Shown: positions 58,580 through 64,000 of the stretch, piece by piece | Position numbering within the stretch: position 1 is the first letter of the stretch | How the letters are laid out: every line of letters starts with the position of its first letter | NCBI RefSeq assembly: GCF_900109135.1 | Contig: NZ_FNYT01000004.1 | Span: forward strand, 94,415 to 158,414 | Origin: Trichococcus ilyis | Lineage (GTDB): Bacteria; Bacillota; Bacilli; Lactobacillales; Aerococcaceae | Direction of reading: 5' to 3' | DNA: 64,000 nt | The notes under the pieces: generated by a model | The model's input: only the letters and a program-made list of their open reading frames with translations | Databases searched by the model: none | What the model was told of the DNA's origin: nothing | Translations under genes and position numbers: made by a program

Positions 58580-58671
58580 ATTTCCCGTTTTTTTGTTCCG
58601 GATTTTTAAATAAGATTCTCAAATCTGGTATGATGTTCTTGAGGTTCAGAAAATACGCGAGGGGGATTGGG

Positions 58672-59568
58672 ATGCTCATCAGAGAACGGCTCGAAAATTT
58701 TGAATTTTCGAACAGCGAAAAAATGATAACGACCTATATCTTGGAGAAAAAATTGGCCATCCGGGAGATGACCACCAAAGAGATTGCCGAAGCGACCTTC
58801 ACTTCACCGTCCACGTTGGTGCGGATCGCCCATAAGATGAATTTCAGCGGCTGGAGCCAATTGAAGGAAGCCTACCTGAACGAGGAAGAATATCTGCAGA
58901 AACATTTCAGTGAAATAAACGCCAATTTGCCTTTTCAAGGTAATGATACCATCCTGTCGATCGCAAGTAAAATCGCTGCCCTGGAAAAGGAAGCCATCGA
59001 CGACACTTTGTCTCTGATCACCCACGACGACCTGCAGCAGGCCATCCAGATCATCCGCAAGTCTTCCTACATCAGCCTTTTTGCCGTCAGCAACAACCTG
59101 CTGATCACGCAGGAATTCCAGCATAATATGTCACGGATCCAAAAGCGGGTCGATATCTGCTCGTTGCAGGGCGAAACGATCTTCAAAGCGCACTTGGCGG
59201 ATTCGTCCTCCTGCGCGATCATTGTTTCCTATTCCGGAGAAACCACGATATTGAATGAAACAATCCACTATTTGAAGGCGAACGGCATCCCCATCATCGC
59301 CATCACCAATATCGGCGACAACACGACGGCGCGGCTGGCGGATTGCGTCCTCAGGATCAGCACGCGGGAGAAACTTTATTCAAAAATCGCTACCTTCTCC
59401 ACCGACAGCGCCATCGTCTACCTGCTGGACGTGCTGTATTCCTGCATCTTCGCTTTGGATTACGACAGGAACCTGCAGCTGCGGATCAACACATCCAAAA
59501 TGATCGAGGCCGGCAGATTCTCCACGCTGGACATCATCAAGGAAGAGGAGCAGGCTCCGGAAAAATGA
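58672..59568 (+). CDS. RpiR/MurR-family transcriptional regulator (HTH + SIS)
   Basis: 298 aa. N-terminal HTH_6 (1-75; MTTKEIAEATFTSPSTLVRIAHKMNF) and C-terminal SIS domain (about 120-250; CAIIVSYSGETTILNE) that binds a phosphosugar. ATG 58672 with GAGGGGGA. Divergent from the SemiSWEET-GH1 operon, which it probably controls. Confidence 0.93.
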   Translation: MLIRERLENFEFSNSEKMITTYILEKKLAIREMTTKEIAEATFTSPSTLVRIAHKMNFSGWSQLKEAYLNEEEYLQKHFSEINANLPFQGNDTILSIASKIAALEKEAIDDTLSLITHDDLQQAIQIIRKSSYISLFAVSNNLLITQEFQHNMSRIQKRVDICSLQGETIFKAHLADSSSCAIIVSYSGETTILNETIHYLKANGIPIIAITNIGDNTTARLADCVLRISTREKLYSKIATFSTDSAIVYLLDVLYSCIFALDYDRNLQLRINTSKMIEAGRFSTLDIIKEEEQAPEK

Positions 59569-59610
59569 ACGCTCGGCCGTGTTCTTGAAAACAGCAAAAA
59601 TAAATTGGCT

Positions 59611-59646
59611 TTTCTTCATGATAATTTCACACTTGCGGCCTATTAT
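59611..59646 (+). promoter_or_regulatory. Promoter of small RNA 2
   Basis: TTCTTCAT (59612-59619), TTTCACA (59625-59631), TATTAT (59641-59646). TTCA cores are 11 bp apart and the second ends 11 bp before TATTAT, exactly as in promoter 1. Confidence 0.65.
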
Positions 59647-59652
59647 AAGGAC

Positions 59653-59755
59653 AAGCCAATCAAACAACCTTTTTACCCTGTTCTCTTCTTTATTCCTCCC
59701 ATGTAAAGAACATGCAAAAAGCCATCGCCCGCAACCCGACGATGGCTTTTTGCGT
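59653..59755 (+). ncRNA. Putative small RNA 2 with UCCUCC loop
   Basis: About 103 nt. AAGCCAATCAAACAACC, stem-loop TTCTTTAT/GTAAAGAA (59686-59693, 59703-59710) with loop TCCTCCCAT, terminator GCAAAAAGCCATCG/CGATGGCTTTTTGC (59714-59753), which also ends the GNAT gene on minus. Confidence 0.75.
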
Positions 59756-59761
59756 CTCTTG

Positions 59762-60280
59762 TCAGCCCAACTGCTTCGTCATGATGAAGTCCGTCTGTTC
59801 GTCGTCGCCCATGAAAAAGGAATGCGCGCCGGTGCGGACGAAGCCCATTTTTGCGTAAAACGCGAGGGCATTCAGATTGTGCTCCCAGACGCCCAGCCAG
59901 ATCGTAGTCTTGCCTTGCGCGCGGGCGATTTCAATCGCTTTGTCGATCAGATATTTCCCGTGTCCCCTGCGCTTGAATGCCGGCCGGATATAGATCCGCT
60001 CCACTTCCAAAGAATCGGGGCCCATGTCTTCCGTCAGGGCCGCATCGACGTTGACTTTCAGGTAACCCGCCAACTCTTGCCCATCGTACAGAAACCAGAA
60101 AGTTGACCCCACCGTGGCGAGCTCCGCCTTCAGCTTTTCCGGATCGTAGGCCTTTTCCAGATAGTCCTGCAGGTCCTCCGGCGTGTTGTGGGCCGCGAAC
60201 GTGTCCGTGAACGTTTCGATGCCGATTGCCTGCAGCTCCTTCAAATTTTCGCTGCCGCATTTTTTCAGTGTGATTGCCAT
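59762..60280 (-). CDS. GNAT-family N-acetyltransferase (PaiA-like)
   Basis: 172 aa. Acetyl-CoA loop in RRGHGKYLIDKAIEIA, NLNALAFYAKMGF motif, and GDDEQTDFIM tail as in PaiA polyamine acetyltransferase. Substrate unproven. ATG 60278-60280 with AAAGGAG. Downstream of marR by 24 bp. Confidence 0.88.
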   Translation of the reverse strand: MAITLKKCGSENLKELQAIGIETFTDTFAAHNTPEDLQDYLEKAYDPEKLKAELATVGSTFWFLYDGQELAGYLKVNVDAALTEDMGPDSLEVERIYIRPAFKRRGHGKYLIDKAIEIARAQGKTTIWLGVWEHNLNALAFYAKMGFVRTGAHSFFMGDDEQTDFIMTKQLG

Positions 60281-60304
60281 ATGGGGTATCTCCTTTTCCA
60301 TGTT

Positions 60305-60757
60305 TCAATAGTCTCTTTTGTAGCCTTTTTTCACGTATTCCCAATCTGTTTCGACGTTGTTCCGGACCCTTTGGAGCAGTCCGCTGAGAAGCGCCGTTTC
60401 CGCTTCCGATAACCCCTGCAACGCCACCCGTTCCGAGTGGTCATTTTCCTTGCTGATGTTCGGTGCGATCGCTTTGCCTTTTTCTGTCGGGAAAATCATT
60501 TTGATCTTTTTGTTTGTGGAGTCGGCTCTCTTTTCGATGAAGCCGTTCGCCTCTAGCTTCTTGATGGCGCGCGAGGCCGTCGTGCGGTCGACTTTGATCA
60601 TTTCCGCCAGCTTCTCCTGGATGATGCCCGGATTTTCGCAGATCCGGACGAGGTACAGATACTGCCCCCTCGTCAGATCGTATTCCTTGAATTCGATGTT
60701 CGCGATCGAATCCAGCGCCCTGGCGATCATCCCGATTTCCCGCAATACTTCCGCCAT
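60305..60757 (-). CDS. MarR-family regulator
   Basis: 150 aa winged helix (IQEKLAEMIKVDRTTASRAIKKLEANGFIEK) between dimerisation helices. Likely self-regulated through the palindrome over its promoter; in operon with the acetyltransferase. Confidence 0.93.
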   Translation of the reverse strand: MAEVLREIGMIARALDSIANIEFKEYDLTRGQYLYLVRICENPGIIQEKLAEMIKVDRTTASRAIKKLEANGFIEKRADSTNKKIKMIFPTEKGKAIAPNISKENDHSERVALQGLSEAETALLSGLLQRVRNNVETDWEYVKKGYKRDY

Positions 60758-60793
60758 TCCTGCTCACCTGCCTTTTTCCGGAAATTTAGATAC

Positions 60794-60822
60794 AGCATAC
60801 CCCATTTTTATTGCATTTGCAA
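60794..60822 (-). promoter_or_regulatory. marR promoter with palindromic operator
   Basis: Minus TTGCAA (60817-60822), 17-bp spacer, TATGCT (60794-60799). The -35 is one half of TTGCATTTGCAA (60811-60822), a fit for a MarR site. Confidence 0.65.
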
Positions 60823-60882
60823 CAAAAAAAAGAAGTGCGGATGATTTATACCCAAAAACAAAAACGAGGAAAAATGCTGCCG

Positions 60883-61016
60883 AACTCCGGTGAGGCAAGG
60901 GTTCCCCGGAGTTGAAGGGTTCATCACCAGGCCTAGCTCCGGTTTGCCGGTCCTCGCCGGAGCTGCGGTCCCGGATCGCATCCGCTCCTCCGGTGACCCG
61001 GCCTTTCACCGGAACT
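60883..61016. repeat. Array of three GC-rich palindromes, ~51-bp period (array 4)
   Basis: Units at 60883-60913, 60935-60964 and 60986-61016 (steps 52 and 51). Arms ACTCCGGTGA/TCCCCGGAGT, AGCTCCGG/CCGGAGCT, CTCCGGTGA/TCACCGGAA. Confidence 0.85.
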
Positions 61017-61077
61017 GAGGCTCTCCCCACCCGCTCTCCACCTCAAAAAAGCTGCCTCGCCAGAGACAGCCGTTTCC

Positions 61078-61440
61078 TTAATTTTCTCCTTTCAGCAGCG
61101 CCTCGTAATGGTCCGCTTTCCCCCTCAGCTGCGCCAAGGTCGCCTGCAATGCTTGGATCTTCTCTTCGAGCAGGTCGCACTCGTCGACCCACAGATCCCT
61201 TCTGGCCGGAACGGTATGGGACCCCGCTCCGCACAACTGCACGTAGTCGATCAGCGGTTCGAGCGACAAGCCGGCCGAACGCACGGCGATCACAAGATCC
61301 AGCCACCGCAGATCCTGCTCCGAATAATCCCGTGTGCTGCCTGCAATCCGTTTCACTGGCGGCAGCAGCCCGATCCGTTCGTAGTACCGCAGACTATCGA
61401 TCGACACTTTTTTCTCTTTGCTGACTTGAGCGATTTTCAT
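61078..61440 (-). CDS. MerR-family regulator
   Basis: 120 aa. MerR helix-turn-helix (SIDSLRYYERIGLLPPVKR), dimerisation coiled coil (LLEEKIQALQATLAQLRGK). C-terminus short, one Cys (LCGAG) and no metal site. Last gene of the CMD-merR operon (17-bp gap); controls the twin 19-bp-spacer promoters at 62251-62360 by inference. Confidence 0.92.
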   Translation of the reverse strand: MKIAQVSKEKKVSIDSLRYYERIGLLPPVKRIAGSTRDYSEQDLRWLDLVIAVRSAGLSLEPLIDYVQLCGAGSHTVPARRDLWVDECDLLEEKIQALQATLAQLRGKADHYEALLKGEN

Positions 61441-61457
61441 GTATATCCCCTGCGCTT

Positions 61458-62216
61458 TCAGCTTTCTTCCGGTGCGACTTCATTCAGGCAATGCAAGGCC
61501 GTCAACGTCCGCGGATAGCCGATGAACGGCAACAGCACGGTGAGCGTATCCAACAGCTTTTGCTTGTCGTTGCCGACACGGATGTTGTTGCGGATATGCC
61601 CCTTCATTTGCGTTTCAGCCCCGCCCATCGAAGCAAGCATGACGAAAATCAGCTGCTCCCGTTCTTGGATGGACAGCCCGCTGCGGGTAAAATGATCGCC
61701 GAAGCAGTTATCCGCCAGAAAAGTGGCGAAATGTTTCTGGTTATCCGGCATTGTTTTCAACAGGTTATCCACAGCCTCACCCGCGGCTTCGCGGACGATT
61801 TCCAGCCCCTTCCCGTACCGCGTTTCAGCCGTCGTCGTGGCTTGCCCTTCCAACGGCAGCGCAATACCGTTTTCCTCCAGCACAGCGTTCGTCGCATGCA
61901 GGAAATCGAACACTTTGCCCAGGCCGGCGTACGGGACCGCCTGATAGACGATTTCCTTCAGCTCGATCGGCGTGACGCCCACATTCAGGGCCCCCTTTGC
62001 CATCGCCTTGAATTCGTTCACGCACTGCATGGCGATCAACGCCGCCAAGAGCACTCTTTGCCGCTCCTTCACATCCAGGCTGGTGTGCTGCAGCACCTCA
62101 TCGAACGCAAAATTGTCGAACACTTCGATCAGTTCCGGATCCTTCTCGGCCAATACCGACACATGTCCCGGAAACAGTTCGTCGTGGTTCTTTTGCGCAG
62201 TTTCACTGATCTTCAT
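61458..62216 (-). CDS. Carboxymuconolactone-decarboxylase family protein (two tandem domains)
   Basis: 252 aa, two CMD/AhpD-like halves (about 30-115 and 150-240). First half: RQRVLLAALIAMQCVNEFKAMAKGAL; second: REQLIFVMLASMGGAETQMKGHI. The AhpD CxxC is not complete, so peroxidase activity is doubtful. GGAGG SD, ATG 62214-62216. Confidence 0.9.
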   Translation of the reverse strand: MKISETAQKNHDELFPGHVSVLAEKDPELIEVFDNFAFDEVLQHTSLDVKERQRVLLAALIAMQCVNEFKAMAKGALNVGVTPIELKEIVYQAVPYAGLGKVFDFLHATNAVLEENGIALPLEGQATTTAETRYGKGLEIVREAAGEAVDNLLKTMPDNQKHFATFLADNCFGDHFTRSGLSIQEREQLIFVMLASMGGAETQMKGHIRNNIRVGNDKQKLLDTLTVLLPFIGYPRTLTALHCLNEVAPEES

Positions 62217-62250
62217 TTTCCATTCCTCCAGCTTTCGTTTTGTTGCTTTC

Positions 62251-62281
62251 AGTGTAAATCCTGAAGTGGACTCCAAGTCAA
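62251..62281 (-). promoter_or_regulatory. MerR-type promoter of the CMD-merR operon
   Basis: Minus TTGACT (62276-62281), 19-bp spacer, TACACT (62251-62256). The spacer begins TGGAGTCCACTTCAGG, a MerR-like dyad. Confidence 0.8.
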
Positions 62282-62329
62282 CCGCAACCGTGGCTAAGGA
62301 AAAATATTTTTTGGGGATGACAAAAAGAT

Positions 62330-62360
62330 TTGACTTGGAGTTTACTCCAAGCTGTACACT
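62330..62360 (+). promoter_or_regulatory. MerR-type promoter of the aldo-keto reductase gene
   Basis: TTGACT (62330-62335), 19-bp spacer, TACACT (62355-62360). Dyad CTTGGAGT/ACTCCAAG fills the spacer. Confidence 0.85.
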
Positions 62361-62398
62361 AGCGGTATAATCAAAACAAAAACATTGGAGGCGCTGAC

Positions 62399-63376
62399 AT
62401 GGAATACGTAAAATTGGGGAACACCGGTATGGATGTCTCAAAACTTTGCCTGGGGTGCATGGGCTTCGGGGAGCCGGAACGCGGCCGTGAGAAATGGTCG
62501 ATCGGCGAAACGGAGAGCCGGGAAATCATCAAAAAAGCCCTGGACTCAGGGATCAATTTCTTCGACACCGCGAATCTGTACTCATCCGGTTCCAGCGAAG
62601 AGATCGTCGGGAAGGCTTTGAAGGATTTCGCCAACCGCGACGAAATCGTGCTGGCTTCCAAATTGTACTTCCCGATGTTCGAGGGACCGAATGCGAAAGG
62701 CCTGTCCCGCAAGAGCATCTTTGCCGAAATCGAGCATTCGCTGAAGCGGCTGCAGACGGATTATCTGGATCTCTACATCATCCACCGCTGGGATTACGGC
62801 ACGCCGATCGAAGAGACGATGGCAGCTTTGCATGATCTGGTGAAAATGGGGAAAGTCCGCTACATCGGCGCCTCTTCCATGCACGCCTGGCAATTCGCGA
62901 AAGCCCAATTCGTCGCCGAGAAAAACGGCTGGAAGAAATTCGTCTCCATGCAGAATCTCTATAACCTGCTCTACCGCGAAGAAGAACGCGAAATGATCCC
63001 CTTGCTGCAGGACCAAAAAGTTGCGATGACGCCTTGGAGCCCGCTGGCTGGCGGAAGATTGACGCGGGATATCGGCGCCGTCACGGCCCGTGCCAGCCAA
63101 GCCGCACAAATCGAACTGCCCGCTTATCTAGTAGCTTCCGACAATGAAGTCATTTCAAGGGTCCACAAGTTGGCCGACGAGCGCGGCATCACCCGCGGAC
63201 AGGTCGCCACGGCCTGGATGCTGAGCAAAGACTTCGTCACCGCCCCGCTGATCGGCGCGACAAAAGTGAAATACCTGGACGATGCCCTGGGTGCCTTCGG
63301 GGTCGCCTTGAGCGCTGAGGAGATCAAGTATCTGGAAGAAGCTTATGTTCCAAGGAATATCACGGGGTACAGATAG
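62399..63376 (+). CDS. Aldo/keto reductase
   Basis: 325 aa (beta/alpha)8 NADPH enzyme. Catalytic Asp/Tyr in FFDTANLYSSGSSE, Lys in VLASKLYFP, His in YIIHRWDYGTP. C-terminal cofactor segment VTAPLIGATKVKYLDDA. SD GGAGG upstream. Divergent from CMD-merR under a shared regulator; may detoxify aldehydes or quinones. Confidence 0.95.
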   Translation: MEYVKLGNTGMDVSKLCLGCMGFGEPERGREKWSIGETESREIIKKALDSGINFFDTANLYSSGSSEEIVGKALKDFANRDEIVLASKLYFPMFEGPNAKGLSRKSIFAEIEHSLKRLQTDYLDLYIIHRWDYGTPIEETMAALHDLVKMGKVRYIGASSMHAWQFAKAQFVAEKNGWKKFVSMQNLYNLLYREEEREMIPLLQDQKVAMTPWSPLAGGRLTRDIGAVTARASQAAQIELPAYLVASDNEVISRVHKLADERGITRGQVATAWMLSKDFVTAPLIGATKVKYLDDALGAFGVALSAEEIKYLEEAYVPRNITGYR

Positions 63377-63418
63377 GGACTATCAATGCGCCTGGGGACG
63401 ATGGGTTCGGGAGTCCCA

Positions 63419-63550
63419 GCTCCAGTGAAGGGCCGGCTTGCCGGAGCTGAGCGAGCTATTCGCCCAACAACTCCGATGAAGCCCCTCTCGCCGGAACTGG
63501 ACAAAGAAACCGGCGCCCAATCTCCGGCGAACACTCGCCTCACCGGAGTT
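63419..63550. repeat. Array of three GC-rich palindromes, ~51-bp period (array 5)
   Basis: Units at 63419-63448, 63469-63498 and 63520-63550 (steps 50, 51). Arms such as CTCCGGCGA/CTCACCGGAG. Lies in the gap between the reductase and the tRNA cluster. Confidence 0.85.
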
Positions 63551-63590
63551 CGGCGTCCCGCAGCCACTGCTCCAATATCAGCGGCATGCA

Positions 63591-63638
63591 AAAAAACAAG
63601 CCCCGAGAGATGGAAACCATCTTTCTGGGCTTGTTTGT
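63591..63638 (-). terminator. Terminator of the tRNA operon
   Basis: CAAGCCC/GGGCTTG outer stem with AGATGG/CCATCT, then seven U on minus. Confidence 0.9.
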
Positions 63639-63644
63639 GTGTGA

Positions 63645-63728
63645 TACCGGCGGCCGGGGTCGAACCGGCACGCCCTCGCGGGCACTGGATTTTGAGTCCA
63701 GCGCGTCTGCCAATTCCGCCACGCCGGC
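63645..63728 (-). tRNA. tRNA-Leu (anticodon CAA)
   Basis: 84 nt, acceptor GCCGGCG/CGCCGGT, long variable arm, anticodon loop CTCAAAA, T-loop GGTTCGACC. CCA not encoded. Confidence 0.95.
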
Positions 63729-63773
63729 ATGATTATGAATGTTGCAAGTTTCCATCTTGATGTTTCCATGGAA

Positions 63774-63844
63774 AGGCGGTAACCGGATTTGAACCGGTGA
63801 TAGAGGTTTTGCAGACCTGTGCCTTACCACTTGGCTATACCGCC
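63774..63844 (-). tRNA. tRNA-Cys (anticodon GCA)
   Basis: 71 nt, acceptor GGCGGTA/TACCGCC, anticodon loop CTGCAAA, GGTTCAAATCC T-arm. CCA not encoded. Confidence 0.95.
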
Positions 63845-63866
63845 GAGATGTTGCTATTTGAAAAAA

Positions 63867-63938
63867 CTGGGCTAGCTGGATTCGAACCAACGAATGACAG
63901 AGTCAAAGTCTGTTGCCTTACCGCTTGGCGATAGCCCA
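63867..63938 (-). tRNA. tRNA-Gln (anticodon UUG)
   Basis: 72 nt, acceptor TGGGCTA/TAGCCCA, anticodon loop CTTTGAC. Confidence 0.95.
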
Positions 63939-63945
63939 ATAAAGA

Positions 63946-64000
63946 GGGCGACTGATGGGAATTGAACCCACGAATGCCGGATCCACAAACCGGTGCGTTA
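63946..64000 (-). tRNA. tRNA-His (anticodon GUG), 5' part outside window
   Basis: Anticodon loop with TTGTGGA, T-arm GTGGGTTCAATTCCCAT, acceptor end GTCGCC with discriminator C typical of tRNA-His. The 5' end lies beyond base 64000. Confidence 0.9.

Noticed and set aside
60883..61016. Palindromic repeats with ~20-bp spacers, resembling a short CRISPR array
   Set aside because: Repeats vary in sequence from unit to unit, spacers are short and partly shared, there are only three units per site at several sites, and no cas genes are present.

Overview
The window is a 64 kb chromosomal segment of a low-to-mid-GC Gram-positive bacterium of the order Lactobacillales. A Carnobacteriaceae member such as Trichococcus fits best, but that genus is an inference from gene order and style, not a database match. 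Supporting signs are a WalRK-YycHI-YycJ-HtrA cell-wall module, the Firmicutes order rpoE-pyrG-fba-murA(murZ)-rho-rpmE, KtrAB, CshA, AcpS-Alr, strong AGGAGG ribosome-binding sites, T-box leaders and a preQ1-I riboswitch. No sporulation genes are seen.

Layout. 1-1.3 kb holds the end of ktrB and ktrA. 1.3-1.83 kb is an intergenic cluster of perfect DnaA boxes. 1.8-12.9 kb (minus) carries htrA, walJ, a pyruvate-kinase-like gene, a DUF2207 membrane protein and the walRKHI operon. 13-29 kb is mostly minus-strand cell-envelope housekeeping: L,D-transpeptidase, trmR, a CNNM transporter, cbpA (plus), an MBL hydrolase, riboswitch-controlled queT, cshA-acpS-alr, ddl, murF, lemA-htpX. 29-43 kb holds a SUKH protein, a DUF1801 fusion, rpmE2, rho, murA, fba, pyrG and rpoE, then lipL-HD phosphohydrolase-HAD phosphatase on plus. 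43-47.5 kb is accessory: an Rgg-like regulator, a small membrane protein, a 14-codon peptide ORF with a perfect SD, and an AT-rich insert with a lactococcin-972-like bacteriocin and a fused ABC exporter. 47.5-56 kb has a tautomerase, an aminotransferase, and a methionine uptake operon (metN-metI-three metQ-M20 hydrolase) behind tandem methionine T-boxes. 56-64 kb has mgsA, a beta-glucoside module (RpiR, SemiSWEET, GH1), marR-GNAT, a MerR-controlled stress module (CMD protein, MerR, aldo-keto reductase) and the end of a tRNA cluster (His, Gln, Cys, Leu).

The most unusual material is non-coding. (1) Two paralogous small RNAs, 3 kb apart, share promoter geometry and a stem-loop presenting UCCUCC. 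(2) Two copies of a ~119-bp folded element carry compensatory base changes, one copy inside the metNIQ operon. (3) At five clear intergenic sites (and one degenerate) ~30-bp GC-rich palindromes recur two to four times with a 50-52-bp period. (4) A second hairpin family uses the core TTGTCCGAT. (5) A DnaA-box cluster lies between convergent genes. (6) Two divergent promoters both have the 19-bp spacer typical of MerR regulation.
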